From positions 1 through 63,221 of the forward strand of contig NZ_MTAZ01000025.1 of NCBI RefSeq assembly GCF_002150785.1: a stretch of 63,221 nucleotides of DNA, written 5' to 3'. Positions 1 to 8,203 of this stretch are shown piece after piece. Position numbers and translations under genes: made by a program. The DNA is from Arenibacter amylolyticus (GTDB lineage: Bacteria; Bacteroidota; Bacteroidia; Flavobacteriales; Flavobacteriaceae). Each line of letters starts with the position of its first letter. Position 1 is the first letter of the stretch. The notes beneath the pieces are model-generated. The model did no database searches. It worked only from the letters and a program-made list of their open reading frames with translations, and was not told where the DNA came from.

Positions 1-315
1 TGCGGACTTTATAAACAAGCGGCATATAGTTACGTGTTGGACAGGATAACCCCCAATTTGCCACTGGAACTCGTAGAGCACCATATGGCAAACGGATTCA
101 AGGAGGCCTTGGTGACCGTTGCCAATGAGCGGGAGCGTCTGGCACAGGCCAACACACTCCGAGCAGGATGGAACGCCCTGGAAACGCTCATGGGCCCTAC
201 CACCTCTCAAGAGGAGGAAGCCTATAACGGGTTTAAAGACGAGCTTACGGATTATTCCAAATACAAAGAGAATTGGTTTTTAGAAAGTTGGGGCGGCCTA
301 AATTTTGGGCCTTAG
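1..315 (+). CDS. 3' end of an unknown gene (5' truncated by window)
   Basis: The frame is open from base 1 to the TAG at 313-315, so about 104 C-terminal residues are visible. The first in-frame possible start inside the window is a GTG at 34, but the frame reads through it from upstream, so the gene probably begins outside. The product is soluble, acidic and mostly helical, with no signal or membrane segment and no motif that I recognise. Its codons are richer in G and C than those of the toxin and integrase that follow, which suggests mixed ancestry within the integrated element. It ends 7 bp from the convergent toxin gene. No function is assigned. Confidence 0.6.
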   Translation, partial: CGLYKQAAYSYVLDRITPNLPLELVEHHMANGFKEALVTVANERERLAQANTLRAGWNALETLMGPTTSQEEEAYNGFKDELTDYSKYKENWFLESWGGLNFGP

Positions 316-321
316 GAATTC

Positions 322-624
322 TTAATATCCAAGTGGTTCCTTTCTTGCGTAGCGTACACGGATAATATATACGGCCTCCTCCTCCACCAAATAGGATATT
401 CTATAGGTGTGTTTTTCGTATGCCCTGATATTCCCATTATTGTTTTCCTTGAGGATATCCAACTTATATATCTCTGGATTGGTCGCTAATATCGCAGCCG
501 ATTCATAAATTTCAGTGATGATCTTAGTGGTGGTTTCAAGCGACTCGGATTGCTCCAATAAGTCCAAAAAGGCTTCATTGAGCTCTGCATCTGCCTGATG
601 GGTCCAGATTATTGTTTTCCCCAT
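322..624 (-). CDS. RelE/ParE-family toxin
   Basis: A 100-residue basic protein with the layout of RelE/ParE toxins. It starts IIWTHQADAEL, has a helical hairpin in the middle, and ends in the typical strands YRISYLVEE and IIRVRYARKEP with an arginine-rich last strand. Toxins of this family either cut mRNA at the ribosome or poison gyrase; the sequence alone does not say which. The gene starts inside the last codons of the preceding antitoxin (16-nt overlap), the usual antitoxin-first operon order. Its place next to an integrase fits an element-stabilising role. Family identity is well supported; the target is unknown. Confidence 0.85.
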   Translation of the reverse strand: MGKTIIWTHQADAELNEAFLDLLEQSESLETTTKIITEIYESAAILATNPEIYKLDILKENNNGNIRAYEKHTYRISYLVEEEAVYIIRVRYARKEPLGY

Positions 625-845
625 TTTTTAATGCGCTCTTCCATTTGTTGGTGAGTGTACGTCTGTCCGCTTTCTATTTGAGCAATGGATGTGTCAATTT
701 CCTGATTATACTGTTCGATACTGATACGCTCCGATGATACTTTCTTATTGTATTTCAGCATATTCTTTATTGCTTCGATAAATATAGGGTCTTTTACTTT
801 ATCGAGCTCTTTGTGTATCCATTTTAAATCCGCCTGTAAGTCCAT
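609..845 (-). CDS. Antitoxin of the ParE/RelE-type module
   Basis: A 78-residue, highly charged, helical protein directly upstream of the toxin and overlapping it by 16 nt. It is rich in Glu, Lys and Gln, as expected of a labile antitoxin that wraps around its toxin. I see no clear ribbon-helix-helix or helix-turn-helix start, so DNA binding is uncertain. It should neutralise the toxin and possibly autorepress. A sequence reading TATCTTTA on the minus strand (867-874), close to the Bacteroidota -7 box TAnnTTTG, lies about 25 bp before the ATG and may be its promoter. The call rests mainly on operon position and size. Confidence 0.75.
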   Translation of the reverse strand: MDLQADLKWIHKELDKVKDPIFIEAIKNMLKYNKKVSSERISIEQYNQEIDTSIAQIESGQTYTHQQMEERIKKWGKQ

Positions 846-945
846 TGTAATTTTATTTACTCACTGTAAAGATACAATTAATGTTCTATAATTATTTGGA
901 TATGACCTTGGTTAGATATTTTTCTCTATAGCCATCGGAAGGGAA

Positions 946-2166
946 TTAAAAATTAATGACCTTCTCCAAAGCATTATCTGTGTCCCTATGCATAAAATTT
1001 GCCTGGTAATTTATGGTGGTGGTCACCGAGGAATGCCGATAAAGTTTTTGCAACATCTGAATAGGTATTTTATCACCTGCTATATTACCGAAACTATGAC
1101 GAGCTATATGCATGGTAAGCTTTTTTGTTATCCCCGCTTTTTCTGCAATTTTGCCTAGGTATTTATTAACCTTTCTATTCCCGTTTTTCAATTTTTTAAA
1201 GTAATCCTTGGGATTTTTCAGATTGGCCGTTTTCATTTCAGGAAAAACAAAATCATCATCAAATCGCTTGTCCTTTTCATAAACCTTAAGTATCCCGTTT
1301 ATTTTATCGGGTAATTTAAATGACAACAGCTTATTATTCTTTCCCATACGATAGTGTAACCGACCATCATAAATATTATTCCATTTTATCTGTAGAACAT
1401 CACCGACTCGCATTCCTGCAAGATAAAAACTAAAGAGCCAAATACTTCGGGCATTAAATTCCTGCTTAGATAAATCATCCAATGCCTCAAGAGACTGTAT
1501 TTCCTCTATATTCAATCCTACTTTTTTTGTTTCCGGAAATTTTAAAGATATTTTGTGGGCCCCAAAGGGATATTGTTTTTGGTCCACAATTCCTAATCGT
1601 ATAGCTTTGTTGAAAAGGGTTCTTAAAACAATTAAATTGTTAACCACCGAACGTTGGGATAGATTTCTAGTTGATTTCAAATAAAGAGAAAAGCGGCGCA
1701 ACAAGGTCTCATCAATTTCCTGAAAGCTTAATTCTTCATTGTTAACAAACCTGATAAAATGACCAATTCGAGCTTTATCAGATGATAAACGTTGAAGTTT
1801 ATTTGTTTTTTCCAACCCTTCTAGATATTGGTCAGCAATTTCCTTAAAGCTAGTTTTGGAAAGAGGATTTGCGATCTCCTTTTTTATTTGCTTAGACGAA
1901 ATATCATTTTTCCGTGTTTGAAGGTCTATTCTAGTTTGATTGGCTTCAGCCAACTTTTGTACGAGCAAATTATTTAGGCGTTGAGAATTTGGATGGGATT
2001 TCCTTACCTCTAGTTTTTCTTTATCCCAATATTTAGCGTCGATATAATGTCCAATATACAAATAGTTGGTTTTCCTGTCCTTGGTGATTCGAACAGCTAA
2101 GGGGAAATGACCTTGTTTGTTTGCTTTTTTCCGAAGCGTTATCTTTATACTTGACCCCATAACCAC
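946..2166 (-). CDS. Tyrosine recombinase / integrase (Bacteroidota element type)
   Basis: A 406-residue site-specific recombinase. Residues 1-100 form the small arm-binding beta domain typical of Bacteroidetes integrases. Residues about 105-200 are the SAM-like core-binding domain and 215-406 the catalytic domain. Visible catalytic residues are R253 (GMRVGD), H353 and R356 (HIARHSF), H378 (YRHSS) and the nucleophile Y387 (TINYQ). The usual LGHSS box reads YRHSS. The gene points away from the putative attachment site at about 2320, which lies 150 bp upstream of its start. It should catalyse integration and excision of the element that extends left out of the window. Length and motifs are complete, so it looks functional. 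Confidence 0.95.
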   Translation of the reverse strand: MVMGSSIKITLRKKANKQGHFPLAVRITKDRKTNYLYIGHYIDAKYWDKEKLEVRKSHPNSQRLNNLLVQKLAEANQTRIDLQTRKNDISSKQIKKEIANPLSKTSFKEIADQYLEGLEKTNKLQRLSSDKARIGHFIRFVNNEELSFQEIDETLLRRFSLYLKSTRNLSQRSVVNNLIVLRTLFNKAIRLGIVDQKQYPFGAHKISLKFPETKKVGLNIEEIQSLEALDDLSKQEFNARSIWLFSFYLAGMRVGDVLQIKWNNIYDGRLHYRMGKNNKLLSFKLPDKINGILKVYEKDKRFDDDFVFPEMKTANLKNPKDYFKKLKNGNRKVNKYLGKIAEKAGITKKLTMHIARHSFGNIAGDKIPIQMLQKLYRHSSVTTTINYQANFMHRDTDNALEKVINF

Positions 2167-2192
2167 TAGTTTGTATTAAATATACGAATTCT

Positions 2193-2214
2193 AGGTACAA
2201 CATAGGTACAACAA
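2193..2214 (+). repeat. 22-bp direct repeat, copy 1 (GGTAC motif pair)
   Basis: The sequence AGGTACAACATAGGTACAAC plus AA contains two AGGTAC half-motifs spaced 11 bp apart. It matches copy 2 at 2411-2432 in 20 of 22 positions. It sits just upstream of the integrase start, so it could be an integrase arm-binding site or an operator of the integrase promoter. Confidence 0.6.
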
Positions 2215-2238
2215 ATGATGGTTTTTCTTGGTTTTATA

Positions 2239-2307
2239 TGGTTTTATATGGCTCTTCAAAAAACACTAACAACCTGTTTATAAGCCATTTAGAGCCATAT
2301 AAGACCA
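2239..2307. repeat. 17-bp inverted repeat at the element end
   Basis: Arms at 2239-2255 (TGGTTTTATATGGCTCT) and 2291-2307 are reverse complements with one mismatch, and 12 bp (2244-2255 and 2291-2302) pair perfectly. A further partial copy of the left arm (TTGGTTTTATATGG) lies at 2228-2241. The repeats lie between the integrase gene and the tRNA fragment, where tyrosine-integrase arm sites or excisionase sites are expected. The role is inferred from position. Confidence 0.6.
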
Positions 2308-2319
2308 GACAATCGAGAA

Positions 2320-2368
2320 TTCAAAATCCAGTTCCTTTGGAGTGTGGGTTCGATTCCCACCTCGAGTA
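2320..2368 (+). other. 3' half of a tRNA-Leu(CAA)-like gene, probable att core
   Basis: Starting in the anticodon loop, the DNA reads TTCAAAA (2320-2326, anticodon CAA) and TCCAG (3' anticodon stem). A class II variable arm TTCC-TTT-GGAG, a perfect T arm GTGGG-TTCGATT-CCCAC (2344-2360), the 3' acceptor strand CTCGAGT and discriminator A (2368) follow. The sequence upstream does not pair with the anticodon stem and has no D arm, so only the 3' half exists here. This is the footprint left when an element integrates at a tRNA 3' end; the intact tRNA should lie at the other end of the element, left of the window. tRNA identity rests on the loop and the long variable arm. Confidence 0.8.
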
Positions 2369-2370
2369 CG

Positions 2371-2404
2371 AAAGGCTTTAACGGAAATGTTAAAGCCTTT
2401 TTTT
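2371..2404 (+). terminator. Intrinsic terminator of the tRNA locus
   Basis: A perfect 12-bp stem AAAGGCTTTAAC / GTTAAAGCCTTT with loop GGAAAT is followed by a T run. It directly follows the tRNA 3' end and is best read as the native tRNA terminator, so the att core may extend through it. Confidence 0.85.
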
Positions 2405-2410
2405 ATTCCC

Positions 2411-2432
2411 AGGTACCACATAGGTACAATAA
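2411..2432 (+). repeat. 22-bp direct repeat, copy 2
   Basis: AGGTACCACATAGGTACAAT plus AA matches the repeat at 2193-2214 in 20 of 22 positions, in the same orientation. It lies on the far side of the tRNA fragment and terminator. Having both copies around the core resembles an intact attP, or the junction of two tandem elements. Confidence 0.6.
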
Positions 2433-2468
2433 TAAAAGAATAAATTTTTCCATAGGATATTTAAAAAA

Positions 2469-3320
2469 TCACAATAGGCAGATAAATCCATTATTCTGCC
2501 AGCTACTAAACCTATTAGAAAGCATAGGAGACACTAAGTTTTTAAGCAAGCTAATTACACTATATGCCGCTAGTACACTAGATTTAGGATTGTCCTTAGA
2601 TGGTGTTGTCTCAATCACCACACTAACATTTACCGTTTCTCCTACTAGCACAATCTTATGCTTGTTGTTTTTAAACCCAGGTATACTTTTAATAGATACG
2701 TTAGTACTTTCAACTCCCGTTGCTGCCAAGGCAGTAGCCACCGCAACATTAACATTTTTTGGAAAATGTTTTATTGCCTCCAACGCAGAACCACTAAATA
2801 TTTCTTCTACTTTATCCTCAGAAAGCTCCCTGCCTCCTAAATATGGAGCTCCATTTAGTGATCTAGGGGATTTTTCCGTGGTAATACTTACCTCTACCTC
2901 CTCCATCAACATAGATCCACGCAAAACATCTAAACCTCCTACTGCTCCGGAGGGTATATGAACGCGACAACCATGATCCGAGGCTGTTTTTTTTACCTTA
3001 TTGTAAAATTCCCCGTCTGCAAGAGCACCAACCGATAAAGGAATTAAACTTATGCCGTTTTCCAGAATTTCCATTCCAATATCTTTAAACACCTCTGGAG
3101 AGGCAGCTTCAACAATGTAATCTGGCTTATCGTTTATTACCTCGTTTAACGTTTTATACACCTTGCAGCCAAGCTCATCTGCTAACTTTGTTGCATTTTC
3201 TATCCTTTCGCTAAAAATACCTAACACCTCATAACTATCATGCAAATCTTCGGTAACAACCTTCCCGATGATGCTTCCTAGCGATCCACTACCTATCAAA
3301 GCTAATTTATACCTCCTCAC
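2469..3320 (-). CDS. Aspartate dehydrogenase-like protein (NadX/DUF108 family)
   Basis: Family members oxidise L-aspartate to iminoaspartate with NAD(P), a possible entry to NAD synthesis. An N-terminal Rossmann motif GSGSLGS is followed by SGAVGGLD and by the family signature FPKNVNVAVATALA, and the C-terminal part NPKSSVLAAYS matches the family end. I chose a GTG start at 3320 because AAAGGAGG lies about 6 nt before it and residue 3 begins the first strand; an ATG at 3377 would add 19 unlikely residues. Such a strong Shine-Dalgarno is unusual here. The last 20 residues look like an extension. It lies between the att site and a terminator, apparently monocistronic; no NAD genes are nearby. 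Confidence 0.8.
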   Translation of the reverse strand: MRRYKLALIGSGSLGSIIGKVVTEDLHDSYEVLGIFSERIENATKLADELGCKVYKTLNEVINDKPDYIVEAASPEVFKDIGMEILENGISLIPLSVGALADGEFYNKVKKTASDHGCRVHIPSGAVGGLDVLRGSMLMEEVEVSITTEKSPRSLNGAPYLGGRELSEDKVEEIFSGSALEAIKHFPKNVNVAVATALAATGVESTNVSIKSIPGFKNNKHKIVLVGETVNVSVVIETTPSKDNPKSSVLAAYSVISLLKNLVSPMLSNRFSSWQNNGFICLL

Positions 3321-3393
3321 CTTATCCTCCTTTATTAAATCTTTTAAACAATCTAAATATACCCACAAAAATGACAAGTATAGGTAAAATTAA

Positions 3394-3424
3394 AATGGCA
3401 AGGTACCTTTGGAGCCTTGCCATT
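3394..3424 (-). terminator. Intrinsic terminator after the lipoprotein gene
   Basis: A perfect 10-bp stem AATGGCAAGG / CCTTGCCATT with an 11-nt loop is followed on the minus strand by TTTTAATTTT. It lies 28 bp past the stop of the minus-strand lipoprotein gene ending at 3452. Confidence 0.75.
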
Positions 3425-3451
3425 GCAACTAACTCAACTTGTATGCTTACA

Positions 3452-4138
3452 TTATAGGAAACCTTTATAAAATGATAGCGCATCCAAGTGAAATTTCCCC
3501 TCGGTGATCACCAGTTTTTCTGGACTTTCAGCCTCGCCCATAGCTTTAAACAGATCGTACTCAAAAGTACCGGAGAGATGAGTATATCCCTCCACGGTTT
3601 CCCCATAGAAACCAAATTTGCCTGTTTTAAAACCATTGATTTTCACACTTCTTTTAGATTTCACTTTACCAGCAACATCATCGGAAATATAATAATCCCA
3701 TAATTGCTCCTTCTCAACAGTTGATTTATGGAAAACAACCATACTTTCCCCATTAGCATCCAGATTATCGTCATCCAATGAACCTGCCACATAAGCTCCA
3801 TTAGGATCATTATATTTATTCATGGGGATCACTATGATAATACCAAGGCTCTCCACCTCCTCCCCTAGCACGGCTTCTGCATCGCAATCCTCGCATTTAA
3901 ATCCTGAGATACCCACTGTAAAGAAATCCTCATTTCCTTCTTCTGCCGCCTTATAAAAGGTGGTCACCCCAGCCAAATCACTTTTCCACACCTGTCCATT
4001 GATCTTCATGCTTATATAACTATCCCCTGACACATCCTCTAGACCACCGCGCCCCTCATCTTTAGAACAGGCAGAGATGCCAAATAGCATTACTGATACA
4101 ATTAAAAAGCCTAGTGTATTACTATAAATTGATTTCAT
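3452..4138 (-). CDS. Predicted lipoprotein (DUF6252-like)
   Basis: A 228-residue secreted protein. A signal peptide ends in the lipobox GISAC (Cys about residue 24), followed by an acidic, glycine-rich linker and a beta-rich domain beginning with YISMKINGQVWKS. That opening and the CEDCD segment resemble Bacteroidota DUF6252 lipoproteins; I am only moderately sure of that family. It should be anchored in the outer membrane. The gene follows the beta-barrel gene at 4157 by 18 bp on the same strand, so they are probably one operon. Function is unknown. Confidence 0.8.
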   Translation of the reverse strand: MKSIYSNTLGFLIVSVMLFGISACSKDEGRGGLEDVSGDSYISMKINGQVWKSDLAGVTTFYKAAEEGNEDFFTVGISGFKCEDCDAEAVLGEEVESLGIIIVIPMNKYNDPNGAYVAGSLDDDNLDANGESMVVFHKSTVEKEQLWDYYISDDVAGKVKSKRSVKINGFKTGKFGFYGETVEGYTHLSGTFEYDLFKAMGEAESPEKLVITEGKFHLDALSFYKGFL

Positions 4139-4156
4139 TTCTTACGTATTCTTATT

Positions 4157-4663
4157 TTATATTGAAAAATTATAAGCTATCCGCGCTCCTAAAAAATTGG
4201 CATTGCTCACTATCTGATACCTCAATCCAAAATCCCACTCCCCGGTGCTATAACCTCCTCCAAGAGACAAACTCACTTCGGTAGCTGAAGAACTCCCTCC
4301 AAAACCAGACATATCTATTTTGGAGCTCAATGCCACTAGCCCCAATTGAGGCTCAATATAAAGTCCATCAAAATCGTGATGATAGCCAAACATAATGGGC
4401 ACCATGCCCATATGCCCACTAACATCCGGACCCCCGTCCAATCCAAAACGGATATATCCCAAGGTCCCCGTAATATTAGCGTTTTCATTGAGCCCGTAAT
4501 ACACTTTGCCCGTAGCCCCAAAACCACTATTGTATGCCTTTCCAAAGTCCCCCATAGGGAGTCCAATTTCGGCCCCAACCCCTATTTTATGAAAGCCATC
4601 CTGTGCCATTGCACCCACTGCAACCAAGAGCGCAAAAGTGGTCATTAAAATATTTTTCCTCAT
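4157..4663 (-). CDS. Small outer-membrane beta-barrel protein
   Basis: A 168-residue protein with a signal peptide ending AVGAMAQ. Alternating beta strands follow, such as KIGVGAEIGLP, ATGKVYYGL and ITGTLGYIRF, and the chain ends in an aromatic/hydrophobic strand (ARIAYNFSI) typical of barrels inserted by BamA. This is the architecture of the OMP_b-brl/OmpW-like families with eight strands. The ligand is unknown. It is the first gene of a two-gene unit with the lipoprotein ending at 3452. Confidence 0.85.
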   Translation of the reverse strand: MRKNILMTTFALLVAVGAMAQDGFHKIGVGAEIGLPMGDFGKAYNSGFGATGKVYYGLNENANITGTLGYIRFGLDGGPDVSGHMGMVPIMFGYHHDFDGLYIEPQLGLVALSSKIDMSGFGGSSSATEVSLSLGGGYSTGEWDFGLRYQIVSNANFLGARIAYNFSI

Positions 4664-5188
4664 AATTGTTTAAATTGATTGTTTACATATTCCTGAATTG
4701 TTTTTTTTCCATTCCCTTCAAAACACCCTTTATTTAATCCGGTTCACAAGAGCAAACTAGTAAACGCCACCCCCTATTTAGTAAACCCGGCAACCCAATT
4801 AGAATTACGTTTATAGAGGCATACTCAATGAATCCCCAGAAATTCTCACCCAAAACCACTATATAATAAATGGGTTAGACAGGACACCGACAATAGGACC
4901 ACTATCACCGATATAACACCCTATCACCCAAACAAGTAGGTTATATTTAAATTGAATTTTTAATCCCCCAGGGAAATGACGATAATAGTACCCATTAGCA
5001 GCATTATAAGAAATGGATTCAGCAGGTTTTCTACCCCCCAACCCTCCATAAAACCACCTACTGCCTTGCACAAGTCTCAGAACAGTGATTCGTATTTCCA
5101 ATGCCAAACTTATAGCCGCGTTCTTCCCTACACCCTTCTTTAATATAAATGCTAACCCTACGCAAACAGACCGAACCACTAATTTCAT
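4664..5188. other. 525-bp intergenic region, no gene recognised
   Basis: This spacer separates two divergent genes, so it should hold the promoters of both the beta-barrel operon (minus) and the sensor kinase operon (plus). I see no consensus TAnnTTTG box, RNA or strong repeat. A minus-strand frame (4859-5188) is open but shows no family features. Confidence 0.5.
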
Positions 5189-7249
5189 ATGGGCAACAAA
5201 AAAGATATTTTGATTTATAGAGCTTCAGCATTAAGACATCGCCCTCATTATTTGGCTCTTTTACTATTCTTTATGTGGGCTGGGTGTATGGCCCAAAGTA
5301 AACTGGACCAATTGCAACAAGAGCTTTCCACAGCGACTACCGACTCCCTAAAGACGGCCTTGAAGATAAAGATATCTAGAGAGCTTCACAGGCAATCAGA
5401 TCACGGGGAAGAGGATTTAGAAATTGCCACAGAAGCTGTAAACCAAGCAATAAACGCCCCCAATTCCATTATATACGCCCGGGCCCTCAACAACTTAGGC
5501 TTACTATACCGCTATCACCAACAATACCCGCTATCCATACCGCTTCATGTAAAGGCCTTTGAAATTGCCAAAAATTTTGAGGGGCATTCCCTGGATAAGA
5601 TGATATTTGCCAATAACGCCGGGGTTGCCGGAAGGTATAATGCAGACTATGAGTTGGCGGTTGACTTTTATATGAAAGCACTGCGGATAGCAGAAGCAGA
5701 AAACAATTTACTAAACATAGAAATAGCTTGCAATGGGCTTGGCAATACCTTTATGGCCATCCCACAAAGACAAGAAGAAGGCCTACATTACCTACAGCGA
5801 GCCCTAGAGGCTGCCCAAGAAGGAGATAACCGTTTAGGTTTGGCTATGAATTACATAACCATAAGCGGCTACCACGACCAATTACGCCAGCACGAAACAG
5901 CCCGTTCCTATTTACGAAAGCTACTAAAATTAAACCAAGAGCTGGATGACACCTATGGGATAGCCATGACCTTAAAATCCTTTGGAGCGAGTTACCTTCT
6001 AGAAAACAAGCATCTAGACATTGCCGAAGATTACTTTTTGGAAGCCCATCAAATTTTTGAAGAACTGGGAAATAAGCAAAGACAGGCGTTAACCCTCTAC
6101 AACCTAGGGGAAGTTGCCTTTAAACAAAAAAAGTACAACCTAAGTCTGGCAAGACTAAACAAGGCATTAAATCTAGCTGAAGATTTAAAGGACAAGGTCT
6201 TAATTGTAAATATCTCTGAAATAATATCGGCCATATATGAAGAAAAGTCCAATTACAACAAGGCACTTTCCTACTATAAAAAGGCGCGGGATTATCAGGA
6301 CAGCATAAACCTGGCCTCCCAAGAAATAAAAATTGCTACCCTAAGTAAACAATTTAATCTAGAAAAGAAGGAAACAGAAATAGGCTTATTAAAGAAAACA
6401 CAAGCCTACCAAGAAAGCCAGATAGCTAACCAACAAGCAGCCATCAGAAATAGGGGGATTATCATTTTCCTATTAGCTGCAGTTTTTCTAACCTTGGCCC
6501 TCATAATATGGCTGCAGTACAGAAACCACCAAAACAAAAAACTAACCCAATCCATCATCCATCAACAAGAAAAGGAAAAGGTAGCGGCAGAATACAAACG
6601 AAATTTATTGGAGGCAGAAATTTTGGCAAATAGGATGAAATTAAATCCACATTTTTTATTTAACTGCCTTAATTCCATCAAATATCTAATTCAGCAAAAC
6701 GACAACAAGAAAGCCGTAAAGTATTTGGTGAAGTTCTCTAGATTCACAAGAATGGTATTGGAGACCGCCAACAAACCTATGCACAGTCTCCAAGAAGAAT
6801 TGGAACTCACCACCTATTATCTGGAATTGGAAGAAAATAGATTTAGCAGTGACTTTACCTACACGATCTGCAACTCAATTGGCAGTGAAGCAAATAAGGT
6901 TTTTCTTCCCACCATGCTATTACAGCCTTTTGTAGAAAACGCCATTTGGCATGGGCTGTTACCCAGTAAAAAGGACTCTAAATGTGTTGCCATAAAGGTT
7001 GAAAAAAGAATGGATAGGGTAGAAATTCATATCGATGACAATGGCCAAGGGCGACAAGAAAATAAAAGATCCTCCTATAAACCACATAAAAGCAGGGGCA
7101 CCGAAATAGTAAATGAGCGAATTAAACTGTTCAACAAAAGTTATGACCAGTCTGTAAACTATACTATAGTGGACAAAACGGATGACAAGGGGAAGGCCTT
7201 GGGCACTTGCGTTGTTTTTAATATTAATAAATTAAACGGAACAAGGTAA
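5189..7249 (+). CDS. TPR-containing LytS-type sensor histidine kinase
   Basis: A 686-residue sensor. A signal or anchor region (about 20-36) is followed by a long series of tetratricopeptide helices in the periplasm (about 40-400), then one membrane helix near 425-450. Next come a coiled coil, a His_kinase domain with the phosphorylated His in LNPHFLFN (H488), and an HATPase domain with N box QPFVENAIWHGL and G box DDNGQGR. The TPR region presumably binds a protein or peptide signal. The stop overlaps the start of the LytTR regulator by one base (TAATG), so the two are translated together and form a two-component pair. Confidence 0.93.
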   Translation: MGNKKDILIYRASALRHRPHYLALLLFFMWAGCMAQSKLDQLQQELSTATTDSLKTALKIKISRELHRQSDHGEEDLEIATEAVNQAINAPNSIIYARALNNLGLLYRYHQQYPLSIPLHVKAFEIAKNFEGHSLDKMIFANNAGVAGRYNADYELAVDFYMKALRIAEAENNLLNIEIACNGLGNTFMAIPQRQEEGLHYLQRALEAAQEGDNRLGLAMNYITISGYHDQLRQHETARSYLRKLLKLNQELDDTYGIAMTLKSFGASYLLENKHLDIAEDYFLEAHQIFEELGNKQRQALTLYNLGEVAFKQKKYNLSLARLNKALNLAEDLKDKVLIVNISEIISAIYEEKSNYNKALSYYKKARDYQDSINLASQEIKIATLSKQFNLEKKETEIGLLKKTQAYQESQIANQQAAIRNRGIIIFLLAAVFLTLALIIWLQYRNHQNKKLTQSIIHQQEKEKVAAEYKRNLLEAEILANRMKLNPHFLFNCLNSIKYLIQQNDNKKAVKYLVKFSRFTRMVLETANKPMHSLQEELELTTYYLELEENRFSSDFTYTICNSIGSEANKVFLPTMLLQPFVENAIWHGLLPSKKDSKCVAIKVEKRMDRVEIHIDDNGQGRQENKRSSYKPHKSRGTEIVNERIKLFNKSYDQSVNYTIVDKTDDKGKALGTCVVFNINKLNGTR

Positions 7250-8007
7250 TGAACATTGCGATATTGGATGATGAACTACATTGCGTAGAAAGCCTATTAT
7301 TTCACATCCGTCAATTATTCCCAAATTTTAAGGTCGTTTTTAAAGGCACCGACCCCATAGCGGCATTACCAGCCTTAAAAAGATTGGATATAGACCTGCT
7401 TTTTCTGGATGTGGAGATGCCCGGTATGAACGGTTTTGAACTACTGGAGAAATTCAACAAACTTCCCTTCGACGTTATATTTACTACCGCCTATAGCAGA
7501 TATGCCATCAAGGCCTTTAAGGCCAAGGCTATTTACTACTTATTAAAACCAATAGACGAAGAGGAACTGGAAGAGGCAATAAAGCTATGGCAAGAAAAGT
7601 CGCGCTCTAATGAAGAGACTTCCTCTGACATTCAAAACCTTCTAACCCACCTTAAACAAGAAAACATCTTACAAAACAAGATAGCCATCCCTGTAAGTGA
7701 TGGTCTGGAGTTTGTAGAGGTGCAGAACATACTCTATTGTCAGAGTCAAAACAACTACACCTCCATATTTTTACAAAATGGGCAAAAACTTTTTATTAGT
7801 CGCACCCTAAAAGATATGGAAAAGCTATTGAAAAGATTTTCCTTTCTTAGGGTACATCAATCCTATTTGGTGAACCCTACTTATATGCAAAAATATTTCA
7901 GGAACGATGGGGGCTATATCCTAATGACCAATAACCAAAAGATACCGCTAAGCAATTCTAAGAAATCCTTGGTTGCCAAGACCTTTCAAGGGATTAATTA
8001 CCTATAG
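7249..8007 (+). CDS. LytTR-family response regulator
   Basis: 252 residues. The N-terminal receiver has acidic pocket residues D7 and D8, phospho-acceptor D54 in LFLDVEMPGMNG and the conserved Lys in LLKPID. The C-terminal LytTR DNA-binding domain (about 150-250) has the typical YCQSQNNYT and FLRVHQSYLVN segments. It is translationally coupled to the kinase upstream. LytTR proteins bind pairs of short direct repeats near promoters. The adjacent porin and nitrite reductase genes are candidate targets, but I could not find an unambiguous LytTR site. Confidence 0.93.
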   Translation: MNIAILDDELHCVESLLFHIRQLFPNFKVVFKGTDPIAALPALKRLDIDLLFLDVEMPGMNGFELLEKFNKLPFDVIFTTAYSRYAIKAFKAKAIYYLLKPIDEEELEEAIKLWQEKSRSNEETSSDIQNLLTHLKQENILQNKIAIPVSDGLEFVEVQNILYCQSQNNYTSIFLQNGQKLFISRTLKDMEKLLKRFSFLRVHQSYLVNPTYMQKYFRNDGGYILMTNNQKIPLSNSKKSLVAKTFQGINYL

Positions 8008-8203
8008 GCGCCCTAATTGAAAATTGGCTTCCACTCACCCACATGCTATTTTTTTTTAGTAAGAAACGACAGAGCTGATTTTCGTCATAGTAAACTATAC
8101 CGGAAAATTAAATTTTTGCATCTGATAGTTGGTATACTAGGAGGAACAGAATGTGTAATTACTTCTCTTGATATCGCTCAACCCAATAAATAACAGACCC
8201 GGC

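Noticed and set aside
2344-2961. Plus-strand open frame of 205 codons
   Set aside because: It lies inside the tRNA fragment and terminator and then antisense to the aspartate dehydrogenase-like gene; composition is that of a reverse strand and no family matches.
4859-5188. Minus-strand frame of 109 codons abutting the sensor kinase start
   Set aside because: Would begin back-to-back with the kinase ATG, leaving no promoter; sequence has no signal, motif or protein-like periodicity.
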